DNA of 64,000 nucleotides. Origin: Shimia sp049116215. GTDB taxonomy: Bacteria > Pseudomonadota > Alphaproteobacteria > Rhodobacterales > Rhodobacteraceae. Under the pieces are notes generated by a model. That model saw only the letters and a list, made by a program, of their open reading frames with translations. It was not told where the DNA came from and did not search any database. Each line of letters begins with the position of its first letter. Position 1 is the stretch's first letter. This document shows positions 18,255 to 26,871 of this stretch, in pieces. Location of the stretch: the NCBI RefSeq assembly GCF_049116215.1, contig NZ_JAGDZB010000003.1:620001-684000 (forward strand), written 5' to 3'. A program made the translations under genes and the position numbers.

Positions 18255-19025
18255 TTAGGCGTCTGCGGCAGCTTCTTCAGCAACGGCTTCTTCAACCGGT
18301 GCTTCGAATTCGCCCAGATCTACGCCAGCGGCGCCCAGCTGTGCGGTCATGCCGTCCAGCGCAGCGCGGGAGGCCAGATCACAGTACAGGGAGATCGCGC
18401 GGGATGCGTCGTCGTTGCCTGGGATGATGTAGTCAACGCCATCTGGGGAGCAGTTGGTGTCAACGATCGCCACAACTGGGATACCCAGCTTGTTGGCTTC
18501 GGCGATGGCCAGAGCTTCTTTTTTCACGTCGATGACGAACAGCAGGTCAGGAACGCCACCCATGTCGCGGATACCGCCGAGAGAGGCTTGCAGCTTCTCC
18601 TGGTCGCGCTCGATGCCCAGACGCTCTTTCTTGGTCAGGCCTTCGGCACCGGTTGCCAGCTTTTCATCAATCTCTTTCAGACGGTTGATGGACTGGGACA
18701 CGGTTTTCCAGTTGGTCAACGTGCCGCCGAGCCAGCGGTGGTTCATGTAGTACTGTGCGGATTTCTCAGCGGCGTCTGCGATCGGCGCTGCGGCCTGACG
18801 CTTGGTGCCAACGAAAAGAACGCGGCCACCTTTTGCAACGGTGTCACGAACAGCGTTCAGAGCTGCGTCCAGCATTGGAACAGTCTGGGTCAGGTCCATG
18901 ATGTGGATACCGTTGCGGGAGCCGTAGATGAACGGGCCCATGCGTGGGTTCCAGCGCTGTGTTTGGTGACCAAAGTGAACACCAGCTTCAAGCAGCTGAC
19001 GCATGGAGAACTCAGGAAGAGCCAT
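18255..19025 (-). CDS. rpsB: 30S ribosomal protein S2
   Basis: Ribosomal protein of 256 residues. The frame is open to 19214, but the conserved S2 N-terminus (MALPEFSMRQLLEAGVHFGH) begins at 19025, where AAGGAA sits at a proper distance. Family motifs include GHQTQRWNP, MNHRWLGGTLTNW and PVVAIVDTNCSP. The C-terminus is a Glu/Ala-rich tail (EEAVAEEAAADA), common in this group. First gene of rpsB-tsf; a GC-rich leader with possible alternative hairpins lies upstream. Confidence 0.96.
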   Translation of the reverse strand: MALPEFSMRQLLEAGVHFGHQTQRWNPRMGPFIYGSRNGIHIMDLTQTVPMLDAALNAVRDTVAKGGRVLFVGTKRQAAAPIADAAEKSAQYYMNHRWLGGTLTNWKTVSQSINRLKEIDEKLATGAEGLTKKERLGIERDQEKLQASLGGIRDMGGVPDLLFVIDVKKEALAIAEANKLGIPVVAIVDTNCSPDGVDYIIPGNDDASRAISLYCDLASRAALDGMTAQLGAAGVDLGEFEAPVEEAVAEEAAADA

Positions 19026-19214
19026 GTTGTATTTCCTTTTCCGGTTTACGCCTTGGCGGGGAGAAGTGAGAGCGGATGCTCCAACCGGCGGATTGACAGG
19101 GATGTCTCCCCTGCCCGACCCAAACCCCGCCTGCGGGTTTGAATGGCGCGCGTTTACCGCAGGATTTGGCCGTGCGCAAGGGGGTATTGCCCATAAAATG
19201 CTGGGCAGCACCAT
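19026..19214 (-). promoter_or_regulatory. Candidate rpsB mRNA leader with alternative pairing
   Basis: About 190 bases between olsA and rpsB. On the minus strand an AAACCC/GGGTTT hairpin (19122-19140) overlaps a GGCGGGG segment (19125-19131) that can instead pair with CCCCGCC at 19055-19061, about 30 bases before the rpsB ATG. This resembles ribosomal-protein autoregulatory leaders, but the pairing is only inspected by eye. Confidence 0.3.
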
Positions 19215-20042
19215 TTATTCAAAGCGTTCTTTCAACGTTGTGCGGATTTGATCTTCCGCCGTCCTGGCCAGTGCCTTGCGATTTGTAAAATCGGCCACTT
19301 TCAATGGCGGATGGTAAATCACATCAATGCGCCCTTGGCGCGGTGCAGCCAGAGTGGACAGAAGATGCGGTGCAAAGTCCATATCGCCCCACCAACCATA
19401 AAACCGTGCCTCTTCGCCTTTGGGCGCCTGATAGTGCACGGTAACCGGTTGGATCAACATAAAGTCCTTAAGGCGCGGATCAAAGAACGCCTCAAAGAGC
19501 GTTGTTTTAAATGGCAAAACCCGCAAACTATCGCTGCTGGTGCCTTCCGGGAAGAACAGCAATTGGTGACCTGCCAGAAGGCGGTCTTCGAAGACCTGCT
19601 TTTGTGCACGGGCATCTCGTCGGTCGCGGCGAATGAACACAGTGCCCGTGGCTTTTGCAAGCCACCCGATACCTGGCCACTTGGCCACCTCAGCTTTGGA
19701 GACAAAGTAAACCTGCTGCGCCGCATTCAGCGAAAAGATGTCCAGCCAAGAGGAGTGGTTCGCGACTACGGCCCCCCGGTCCTGAATAGGCGTACCTTGC
19801 ACTGCAAAATGAATGCCCATCAGTCGGAAGGCATTTCGGCAAACAAATTGCGTGATGTAAGGCGTCCAAGGGCGGCGCAGCCCAAACAGTGGTTTTTCGA
19901 GCAGGCGGATGAAAAGCAACAGTAGAAGACACCCAAACACCAATATAGCCAATGGAAGGCCGCGCAAAATCAAGCGCAAGACGCCGCCAAAGCCCAACTT
20001 TACAGGCTCAGGATAGCCTTCTTCACTTTCCCAAACGCTCAC
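19215..20042 (-). CDS. olsA: Lyso-ornithine lipid O-acyltransferase (OlsA-like)
   Basis: PlsC-family acyltransferase of 275 residues with one N-terminal membrane helix. The catalytic H-x4-D block is NHSSWLD and the second block is FPEGTSSDS. It follows the olsB-like gene with an ATGA overlap, so its likely reaction is 3'-hydroxyacyl esterification of lyso-ornithine lipid, giving ornithine lipid. By sequence alone it could be a general 1-acylglycerol-3-phosphate acyltransferase; the neighbour decides the call. Confidence 0.85.
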   Translation of the reverse strand: MSVWESEEGYPEPVKLGFGGVLRLILRGLPLAILVFGCLLLLLFIRLLEKPLFGLRRPWTPYITQFVCRNAFRLMGIHFAVQGTPIQDRGAVVANHSSWLDIFSLNAAQQVYFVSKAEVAKWPGIGWLAKATGTVFIRRDRRDARAQKQVFEDRLLAGHQLLFFPEGTSSDSLRVLPFKTTLFEAFFDPRLKDFMLIQPVTVHYQAPKGEEARFYGWWGDMDFAPHLLSTLAAPRQGRIDVIYHPPLKVADFTNRKALARTAEDQIRTTLKERFE

Positions 20043-20818
20043 AGATTGCGCTCCTTGGTATAGAGCGCCCGGTTTTTGTCATTCATGCGACCGGTGTCGA
20101 GGATCAGACAGACGTCGGTGGTGTTAAAGGCATGGTCAAGATAGGCGCCCGCGCCCACAAAACCACCCAACCGCAAATAGGCTTTGATCAACGGCGGCAC
20201 CGCCAACATGGCGGCGCGGCGATCAATTTGATCCTCAGGGATCAGATCCATGGTTTGAAACACGCCGGGTTGCGCGGAAGGACGAATGTCTGCCGGAGCA
20301 AGATGGCGATTGTGCAAGAGCGATAAAGACTGGCCCAGAGCGTTCACATCAGTGCCATGGAAACTTGCAACACCGAACAGGATTTCAATCTCATGTTCCG
20401 CCACATAGGTGGCGAGGGCATTCCAAAGATGAAACATCGCAGCACCGCCGCGATAGTCTTCGTGCAGACATGACCGGCCCAGTTCCAAAAGCTTGCGACC
20501 GGACTTCTTCAACACTGTTAGGTCGTACTCATCTTCTGAATAAAACCGGCCGATTTTTGCCGCCGCATCATCACGCAGCACGCGGTAGACACCCACAACC
20601 TTATCCATGGCGGGAACGTCCAAAGCGGAATCGATCAAAAGGAGATGGTCGAAATGTGGATCGAACTGATCGATTTCCAGCCGCGCTTCGTGATCCACCA
20701 GTGGCCCGGAACCGCCCAATTCTTCGACAAACACACGATACCTTAGGCGTTGGGCCGCCTGAAGCTCTTCTGCATTTGCAGCAAGCTTAACCTTAAATTT
20801 CGGGCTATGCGCGCTCAT
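20039..20818 (-). CDS. olsB: L-ornithine N-alpha-acyltransferase (OlsB-like)
   Basis: GNAT-fold acyltransferase of 259 residues of the family that condenses 3-hydroxyacyl-ACP with ornithine to make lyso-ornithine lipid. Typical features are LRYRVFVEELGG near residue 26, LELGRSCLHEDYRGGAAMFHLW (read as ELGRSCLHEDYRGG) and FGVASFHGTDV. In rhizobia olsB is induced by phosphate starvation; the region upstream here holds only a poor match to a Pho box. Forms an operon with olsA. Confidence 0.88.
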   Translation of the reverse strand: MSAHSPKFKVKLAANAEELQAAQRLRYRVFVEELGGSGPLVDHEARLEIDQFDPHFDHLLLIDSALDVPAMDKVVGVYRVLRDDAAAKIGRFYSEDEYDLTVLKKSGRKLLELGRSCLHEDYRGGAAMFHLWNALATYVAEHEIEILFGVASFHGTDVNALGQSLSLLHNRHLAPADIRPSAQPGVFQTMDLIPEDQIDRRAAMLAVPPLIKAYLRLGGFVGAGAYLDHAFNTTDVCLILDTGRMNDKNRALYTKERNL

Positions 20819-20940
20819 GCGAAACCGAGGACCTCTTTGTTTGCAGGCGTTTTAGGTGGCTAATCGGCGAAAATCAACCAATTGCCAAGCAACTGATCTG
20901 TTGACGATTTCCGACACTCGTGCACTATTTGTTAACCTAA

Positions 20941-21135
20941 TTACGTCTCTGTGGCAGGCATCAACAAAACACGTGATCCATCGATCACAACCTTGCCGGC
21001 CTCTCGAAAATTCACGGTTATTTTTCCGTGGATGTTGGATTGCACCTGCCCAAGCCCCCAATCGGGTTGCGCGGGGTGGGTTACCAACATACCTGGTTCG
21101 AGGAAGGCGTTAAGGTCAGAATTTGGATCGCTCAT
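20941..21135 (-). CDS. DUF3553 domain protein
   Basis: Small 64-residue conserved alphaproteobacterial protein with the family core FLEPGMLVTHPAQPDWGLGQV and VNFREAGK. The motif resembles the beta-barrel segments of CarD/UvrD-tail-like proteins, suggesting nucleic-acid or protein contacts, but no function is established. I use ATG 21135 (MSDPNSDLNAF), the conserved start, rather than the upstream TTG/ATG-like extension to 21192, which would run into the chpT start. Confidence 0.75.
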   Translation of the reverse strand: MSDPNSDLNAFLEPGMLVTHPAQPDWGLGQVQSNIHGKITVNFREAGKVVIDGSRVLLMPATET

Positions 21136-21164
21136 CAGGCGCTCATGCAGTAAAGGAAAGTTGC

Positions 21165-21761
21165 ATGTCACATAATACGGATTTCGCAGCATTGGTAGGG
21201 TCGCGGATCTGCCACGATTTGATCAGCCCGGTTGGCGCCATTGGCAACGGGTTGGAATTGATCGGGCTGACCGGCGATGCCAAGGGCCCCGAAATGGAGA
21301 TGATCTCTGACAGTGTGAACAATGCCAACGCACGCATCCGCCTGTTTCGCGTGGCCTTCGGCCAGCCAAGTGATGCGCAGATGGTTGGTGAGGCTGAAAT
21401 TCAATCCATTATACAAGGGCTTGCTCCCAGCTCTCGTGTGACGACCTATTGGGAAGTCGAAGGCGCGGTGTCCCGTTCAGAGCTGCGTCTCGCGTTTCTG
21501 GCAATGATGTGTTTTGACACTTCGATGCCTTTTGGCGGCACCGTAACTGTGACCAAAGACAGCGACAAATGGCTGTTGCTGGCAGAAAGCGAAAAATTGC
21601 GCGCAGATACTGAACTTTGGGACCCTGTTGCCAAAGGTGAAATCCCGGCTGACCTTGTGCCAGCAAAAGTGCAATTTGGCCTATTGCCTCAAGGCGCTGC
21701 GTTGCTGGATCGGACCTTGGCGGTGCAGATCACCGATGTCAGCGTGGAAGTGACATTCTAA
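21165..21761 (+). CDS. chpT: Histidine phosphotransferase ChpT
   Basis: A 198-residue protein of the ChpT family, which passes phosphate from the kinase CckA to CtrA and CpdR. The phospho-accepting His is H17 in CHDLISPVGAIGNGLEL; the C-terminal half is a degenerate ATPase-like domain. ATG 21165 has AAAGGAAAG upstream. It starts only 29 bases from the divergent DUF3553 gene. In roseobacters this relay controls motility, gene transfer agents and related traits. Confidence 0.88.
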   Translation: MSHNTDFAALVGSRICHDLISPVGAIGNGLELIGLTGDAKGPEMEMISDSVNNANARIRLFRVAFGQPSDAQMVGEAEIQSIIQGLAPSSRVTTYWEVEGAVSRSELRLAFLAMMCFDTSMPFGGTVTVTKDSDKWLLLAESEKLRADTELWDPVAKGEIPADLVPAKVQFGLLPQGAALLDRTLAVQITDVSVEVTF

Positions 21762-21763
21762 AC

Positions 21764-21793
21764 AAAAAGGGCGCCCAATGAGGCGCCCTTTTT
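21764..21793. terminator. Bidirectional terminator between chpT and proA
   Basis: AAAAAGGGCGCC and GGCGCCCTTTTT form a perfect 12-base stem around a six-base loop, with A- and T-tracts serving both converging genes. Confidence 0.88.
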
Positions 21794-21809
21794 AATCGGA
21801 AAGCCTGGC

Positions 21810-23078
21810 TTAGGCGCGCGTTGTGCCGTCGCCTTCGACCAGATACTTGAAGCTGGTCAACTGCGCGGCTCCTACGGGTCCACGAGCGTGCATTTTACCG
21901 GTGGCAATGCCGATCTCCGCGCCCATGCCAAATTCACCACCGTCCGCAAACTGGGTGGAGGCATTGCGCATCAAAATGGCGCTGTCGAGCCGCTCAAAGA
22001 AGCGCGCGGCTGTGGCGTCATCTTCGGTTAAAATGCAGTCCGTGTGATTGGAGCCATATTGGCGAATGTGCGCGATGGCCGAGTCCACATCCGCGACCAC
22101 TTTGGCTGCGATATCCATGTCGAGGTATTCTTTGCCCCAATCCTCTTCCGTGGCCGCGGTCGTGCGACCTTCAATAACCGGAAGCACAGCATCGGTGTGC
22201 AGCATCACACCAGCCTGCGCCAGAAGAGTGAGAACCTCCGTGCCCAGGCCGTCGACGATATCCTGATGAATCAAAAGACACTCCGCCGCGCCACAAATTC
22301 CGGTGCGGCGGGTTTTAGCGTTGAGCACCACGTCGAGGGTTTTCTGTGGGTCTGCATCCTTGTCGATATAGATGTGCACAATGCCTTCCAGATGCGCGAA
22401 AACCGGCACACGGGCTTCACGTTGCACAAGCCCAACAAGCCCTTTGCCGCCGCGCGGCACAATCACGTCCACGGTGTCAATCATCGTCAGCAATTCCTGT
22501 ACCGCCGCGCGGTCGCGGGTGGGTACAAGCTGGATGGCAGCCTCCGGCAGACCCACAGATTTGAGACCGTCGACCAGGCAAGCGTGGATCGCGCCGGAAC
22601 TGTGAAAACTCTCTGAGCCTCCGCGCAGGATAACCGCGTTTCCGGATTTCAAGCAAAGCGCACCGGCGTCTGCGGTCACATTGGGACGGCTTTCATAGAT
22701 AACGCCAACGACCCCCAAAGGCGTGCGCACACGCCGGATGTTGATCCCTGAAGGCATGTCCCATTCGGTAAGAACTTCGCCAACTGGATCATCCTGGTCG
22801 GCAACCGCGCGCAGGCCGGTGACAATTCCTTGAATGCGGTCTTCGTCCAGCATCAGGCGGTCCATCATCGCGTCCGACAGGCCTTTGTCGCGGCCAAATG
22901 CGAGGTCTTTTTTATTGGCTTCAATGATCTCGGCACGGCGAGACCAAACGGCTTCGGCAGCCGCCTCCAGCGCAGCGCGTTTGGTTTCCGGCGGGGCAAA
23001 GGCCAGCTCCGCGCTTGCCGCTTTGGCGTTGTCGCCAATCTGGGCCATCAGGGCGGGGATGTCTGCGATGTCTTTCAT
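21810..23078 (-). CDS. proA: Gamma-glutamyl phosphate reductase
   Basis: Second enzyme of proline biosynthesis: reduces gamma-glutamyl phosphate to glutamate semialdehyde with NADPH. 422 residues, normal length. The catalytic Cys lies in GICGAAECLL; the VIYESRPNVTADA and ILRGGSES motifs are present, and the C-terminal FGMGAEIGIATGKMHARGPVG is characteristic. It follows proB by 68 bases. Confidence 0.96.
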   Translation of the reverse strand: MKDIADIPALMAQIGDNAKAASAELAFAPPETKRAALEAAAEAVWSRRAEIIEANKKDLAFGRDKGLSDAMMDRLMLDEDRIQGIVTGLRAVADQDDPVGEVLTEWDMPSGINIRRVRTPLGVVGVIYESRPNVTADAGALCLKSGNAVILRGGSESFHSSGAIHACLVDGLKSVGLPEAAIQLVPTRDRAAVQELLTMIDTVDVIVPRGGKGLVGLVQREARVPVFAHLEGIVHIYIDKDADPQKTLDVVLNAKTRRTGICGAAECLLIHQDIVDGLGTEVLTLLAQAGVMLHTDAVLPVIEGRTTAATEEDWGKEYLDMDIAAKVVADVDSAIAHIRQYGSNHTDCILTEDDATAARFFERLDSAILMRNASTQFADGGEFGMGAEIGIATGKMHARGPVGAAQLTSFKYLVEGDGTTRA

Positions 23079-23146
23079 CGGTTCAGTCCTTTGCTAGGGA
23101 GTGATAAATGTCGCCTTCGGCGAGGATATTTAGGGTCAAATGAAGT

Positions 23147-24253
23147 CTAAAGCGCCAGATCATCCCGGTGGATGAGAGCGGCGCGGCCCGGGTATCCGAG
23201 CACATCTTCGATGTCGCGGCTGTGGCGGCCTTTGATTTTGTCGGCCTCGTGAGAAGAATATGCCGCCAAGCCCTGGCCCAAGCGATGGCCGGTGCCGTCG
23301 CGGATTTCAATCGGGTCACCGCGGCTGAAGTCCCCATTCACAGTGGTGACACCTGCGGGCAAGAGGCTTTTACCGGACATCAAAGCAGTGGCGGCACCGG
23401 CGTCCACCACAAGCGCGCCTTGCGGTTTCATCGAGGTGATCCAGCGCTTGCGGGCAAGTTGTGGCGTGTCTTGCGCCAGGAACCATGTTGCGTTGGCGCC
23501 ATCTTCAAGCGCCTGAATTGGCCGCAAGGTGGAGCCTTCTGTGATGGCCATGTTGCAGCCGCCCGCAGTGGCGGTTTTGGCCGCCATAAGCTTGGTGATC
23601 ATGCCGCCTTTGGACAAGCCGGAGACACCTTCACCAGCCATGCCTTCGATCTCAGGCGTGATCTCTTCGACCACCTCAAAGCGATGGGCGTTGGGGTTGG
23701 TCATAGGATTGTCGGAATAAAACCCGTCCACATCCGACAGCAGGACCAAACTGTCCGCACCAGTGGTCAGCGCAATTTGGGCGGCCAGGCGGTCGTTGTC
23801 ACCATAGCGAATTTCGTCCGTGGCCACGGTGTCATTTTCGTTCACAATGGGCACCACGCCCAGGGTCAGGAGCTGGTCCAAAGTGGCGCGGGAGTTGAGG
23901 TATCTCCGCCGGTTCGAGCTGTCTTCTAATGTTACAAGCACTTGGGCCGTGGTGATCTGATACGGCGCAAGCGCTTCTTCATAGGCGCGAGCCAGACGGA
24001 TTTGGCCAACGGCTGCTGCCGCTTGGGATTGATCCAGCGACAGGTCAGCATTGGGTAGATCTAATGCGCGGCGGCCCAAGGCAATCGAACCAGAAGACAC
24101 CAACACCACATCCGTGCCGCGGGTCTTCAGCATGGCCACATCTTCCGCCAGTGCTTTTAACCAGTCTGCTTTCAACAACCCTGAGGTCCGGTCAACAAGA
24201 AGCGCCGACCCGATTTTGATCACAACCCTTTTTGTGTCTCTTAGGGTCGCCAC
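23147..24253 (-). CDS. proB: Glutamate 5-kinase
   Basis: First proline enzyme: phosphorylates glutamate with ATP. 368 residues with an amino-acid kinase domain (VVIKIGSALLV, VPIVNENDTVATDEI, FGDND-like YGDNDRLAAQ) and a C-terminal PUA domain (about 280-365). Its ATG overlaps the obgE stop by 13 bases, so it is translated in the same unit obgE-proB-proA. Confidence 0.96.
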   Translation of the reverse strand: MATLRDTKRVVIKIGSALLVDRTSGLLKADWLKALAEDVAMLKTRGTDVVLVSSGSIALGRRALDLPNADLSLDQSQAAAAVGQIRLARAYEEALAPYQITTAQVLVTLEDSSNRRRYLNSRATLDQLLTLGVVPIVNENDTVATDEIRYGDNDRLAAQIALTTGADSLVLLSDVDGFYSDNPMTNPNAHRFEVVEEITPEIEGMAGEGVSGLSKGGMITKLMAAKTATAGGCNMAITEGSTLRPIQALEDGANATWFLAQDTPQLARKRWITSMKPQGALVVDAGAATALMSGKSLLPAGVTTVNGDFSRGDPIEIRDGTGHRLGQGLAAYSSHEADKIKGRHSRDIEDVLGYPGRAALIHRDDLAL

Positions 24254-25293
24254 GGCGCCTCTTCCTCATCGGAGTCTGCGGCCTCTTCGATTTTCTGACG
24301 CAAACGGTCGTCATCGATCTGCGCCCGCAATGCCCGCAACACCTCCGTGGTGCCCTCATGGCTGGCACCGGACATCAGGAGCACTTGTCCGCCGACCACA
24401 GACTCAAGTTCTTCTTTAAGGAATTCGCGCTCTTCCGCGTCCAAGCTGTCAATTTTGTTCAACACTGTCACACGGGGCTTGTCTGCCAAAATGTCCGCGT
24501 AGTTGGTGATTTCCTGAACGATGGTTTTGTAGTCTTCCAACAAAGTGCCCGACGTGCCGTCCACCAGATGCAGCAGCACAGCGCAGCGCTCGACGTGACC
24601 AAGGAAGAGGTCGCCAAGGCCCCTGCCCTCACTGGCACCTTCGATCAGGCCAGGAATATCGGCAACGACAAATTCAACGCCATCGACACCAACCACACCC
24701 AGATTTGGATGCAAGGTTGTGAACGGGTAATCCGCAATCTTGGGCCGCGCGTTGGACGTGGCCGCAAGGAAGGTGGATTTGCCCGCGTTTGGCAGCCCCA
24801 ACAAGCCCACATCCGCAATCAGCTTGAGACGCAGCCAGATGGTTCGCTCGACACCCGGCTGACCCGGGTTGGCGCGACGTGGGGCCTGGTTGGTCGAAGA
24901 CTTGAAGTGCAGGTTGCCGAAACCACCGTTGCCACCTTTTGCGAGCAGCACACGCTGTCCCACTTCGGTCAGGTCCGCAATCACGGTTTCCTGATCCTCG
25001 TCCAGAATCTCAGTCCCCACAGGCACACGCAGGATGATGTCATCGCCGGTTTTGCCGGTCCGCTGATTGCCCATGCCGGGCTGGCCGGATTTGGCAAAGA
25101 AGTGCTGCTGATAACGGAAGTCGATCAGAGTGTTCAGTCCTTCAACCGCTTCGGCCCAGACATAGCCGCCATTGCCGCCGTCGCCACCATCGGGGCCACC
25201 ATATTCGATGTATTTCTCGCGCCGGAAGGACACACAGCCCCCGCCGCCGCCGCCGGAACGGATGTAGACTTTGGCAAGGTCTAGGAATTTCAT
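24241..25293 (-). CDS. obgE: Obg-family GTPase ObgE/CgtA
   Basis: Essential ribosome-associated GTPase, 350 residues. The glycine-rich Obg fold fills residues 1-158 (RSGGGGGGCVSFRRE), then the G domain with G1 GLPNAGKST, G3 DIPGLIEGA and G4 NKID. The short acidic C-terminus (DSDEEE) is typical. Its place downstream of rplU-rpmA and upstream of proBA is the common bacterial arrangement, here with two genes between. Confidence 0.95.
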   Translation of the reverse strand: MKFLDLAKVYIRSGGGGGGCVSFRREKYIEYGGPDGGDGGNGGYVWAEAVEGLNTLIDFRYQQHFFAKSGQPGMGNQRTGKTGDDIILRVPVGTEILDEDQETVIADLTEVGQRVLLAKGGNGGFGNLHFKSSTNQAPRRANPGQPGVERTIWLRLKLIADVGLLGLPNAGKSTFLAATSNARPKIADYPFTTLHPNLGVVGVDGVEFVVADIPGLIEGASEGRGLGDLFLGHVERCAVLLHLVDGTSGTLLEDYKTIVQEITNYADILADKPRVTVLNKIDSLDAEEREFLKEELESVVGGQVLLMSGASHEGTTEVLRALRAQIDDDRLRQKIEEAADSDEEEAPWRP

Positions 25294-25348
25294 ATCATTG
25301 GTCCTTTTGCGACGCGTGTTGCGCTCTTACCTTGCCACGCGGCGAGGC

Positions 25349-25888
25349 TCAATCCAGTTTCAAACTATATGTCCAGGTTGGCACCGTGGCATCACGCGCG
25401 AGAGAGAAACTTTCGGCGTCGCCAAGGTACTGAAACCCGCAGTTGGTCAGCACACGGGCCGAGGCCGGATTGTCCTGAAACACCGAGGCAAAAAAGGTGC
25501 TGCTGTTGAGAGGGTTGGCCGCGATCATGGCGCGGACCGCCTCTGAGGCCAGACCTGTGTTGCGGAAGGCCTTGCCTATCCAATAAGCAATCTCGACCTG
25601 CCCGTCGTCCACGCGGGTCAAACCGATCAAGCCCATGACCTCAGGTTGGCCGTCTGCGCTGCCGTCAAAGGCCCAGACGTCCTGCACACGCCCGTCAGAC
25701 TGCGCGCGATTGATAAAGGCCTCGATGTAGCCAGGCGGCAACGGGTGCGGAATAGAGGCGGTCAAACGCGCCAACTCCCGATCCGCAGTGTGCATCTCGA
25801 TCAGACCTTGATCTGAACGACGCAATGGGCGCAGCACAAACCGCTCCGCTTCAATCACCGGCTGATTGACGATGGTGTCCAATTTCAT
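25349..25888 (-). CDS. GNAT family N-acetyltransferase (RimJ/RimL-like)
   Basis: A 179-residue acetyltransferase of the Acetyltransf_3 type: RFVLRPLRRSD near the N-terminus, YWIGKAFRNTGLASEAV (acetyl-CoA loop R-x2-G-x-A) and a C-terminal FASVFQDNPASARVL motif typical of RimJ/RimL. ATG 25888 is chosen for its strong GAGGAGGAG upstream; nine extra residues are possible. Substrate unknown, perhaps a ribosomal protein or other N-terminus. Confidence 0.85.
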   Translation of the reverse strand: MKLDTIVNQPVIEAERFVLRPLRRSDQGLIEMHTADRELARLTASIPHPLPPGYIEAFINRAQSDGRVQDVWAFDGSADGQPEVMGLIGLTRVDDGQVEIAYWIGKAFRNTGLASEAVRAMIAANPLNSSTFFASVFQDNPASARVLTNCGFQYLGDAESFSLARDATVPTWTYSLKLD

Positions 25889-25901
25889 CGCGGTCTCCTC
25901 C

Positions 25902-26495
25902 TCAAAGAACCACATAAAGCACTGAGGCCACTGTCAAAGCAGCCAAAGTACGCATCAAATGAATTTCCTCGGGCTTGCCAGCCACAGTGCGGGCGATCCG
26001 ATCCCCGGCATAGGTCCAGATCGGATGAAAAACCGCCTGTGCCGCCAAAAGGCAGATGGCGATGGTTGCCGTCGCTTGCAAGGCGGGTGTCGCGGGTGTG
26101 ACAAAATTTGTGAACCCCGCCACAATCATCGCCCAAGCCTTTGGATTGAGCGGATGCACCAGAAGACCGGCAGAAAAACCGGGCGGATGATCACTCTCAC
26201 CACTGCCGGGAGCCAGCCGTAAATTGGCGACTTTCCACGCAAGCCAGCAAATATAGGCCGCGCTGATCCACTTCAGCGCGACAAAGACCTCTGGCACAGC
26301 TTCGGCCAGTTCCATCAAGCCAAAGCCAATTGGCCAGATGATCAACTGCTTGCCCAATGCTACGCCCGCGACAAACGGCAGCGCCGCCCTAAAGCCAAAC
26401 CGCGCACCTGTGGCCAATAGCGCCATATTCGCAGGCCCAGGTGTGCCCACCTGACTTGCAGCAAAAACGCTAAAACTGATCACGGCGACGCTCAT
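25902..26495 (-). CDS. LysE-family amino-acid exporter
   Basis: Integral membrane protein of 197 residues with six hydrophobic helices and the family motif GTPGPANMALLATGARFGFR near the N-terminus. Members export amino acids or homoserine lactone precursors; the substrate is not readable. ATG 26495 is chosen over a TTG four codons upstream. It ends 13 bases before the GNAT gene and is separated from rpmA by a terminator. Confidence 0.86.
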   Translation of the reverse strand: MSVAVISFSVFAASQVGTPGPANMALLATGARFGFRAALPFVAGVALGKQLIIWPIGFGLMELAEAVPEVFVALKWISAAYICWLAWKVANLRLAPGSGESDHPPGFSAGLLVHPLNPKAWAMIVAGFTNFVTPATPALQATATIAICLLAAQAVFHPIWTYAGDRIARTVAGKPEEIHLMRTLAALTVASVLYVVL

Positions 26496-26520
26496 GTCGA
26501 ATCTCAAAACTCGAAAAAGA

Positions 26521-26552
26521 AAAAGGGCCGGCTTTGTCAGCCGGCCCCTGTA
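26521..26552 (-). terminator. Terminator downstream of rpmA
   Basis: GGGCCGGCT (26525-26533) pairs with AGCCGGCCC (26539-26547); on the minus strand a TTTTTC tract follows. It separates the ribosomal pair from the lysE-type gene. Confidence 0.82.
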
Positions 26553-26578
26553 TGTTTCATAACCTTTACGGGTTCGGC

Positions 26579-26848
26579 TTATTCAGCGGCCTCCGCCACC
26601 GGGAGAACCGAAATAAAGGTGCGGCCTTTGAGGCCTTTGTGGAACTTAACGTTGCCGTCAACAGTCGCAAAGATTGTGTGATCTTTGCCCATGCCAACGC
26701 CTTCGCCCGGCCACATCTTTGTGCCGCGCTGACGCAGGATGATGTTGCCTGGGATGACGTTTTCGCCACCGTATTTTTTCACGCCTAGACGACGACCCGC
26801 GGAGTCGCGACCGTTACGGGAACTACCACCAGCTTTTTTATGTGCCAT
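26579..26848 (-). CDS. rpmA: 50S ribosomal protein L27
   Basis: 89-residue ribosomal protein reaching the peptidyl-transferase centre. The N-terminus MAHKKAGGSSRNGRDSAGRRLGVK is fully typical, with no processable leader extension. AGGAGAG precedes the ATG. It follows rplU by 23 bases, the standard order. Confidence 0.97.
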   Translation of the reverse strand: MAHKKAGGSSRNGRDSAGRRLGVKKYGGENVIPGNIILRQRGTKMWPGEGVGMGKDHTIFATVDGNVKFHKGLKGRTFISVLPVAEAAE

Positions 26849-26871
26849 ATCGTTGCTCTCCTATACTTCGC

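Noticed and set aside
19026..19214. 63-residue N-terminal extension of S2
   Set aside because: The universal S2 start MALPEFSM lies at 19025 with AAGGAA upstream.
20819..20940. Possible Pho box upstream of olsB
   Set aside because: Only loose half-site matches with poor spacing; not enough to claim phosphate control.
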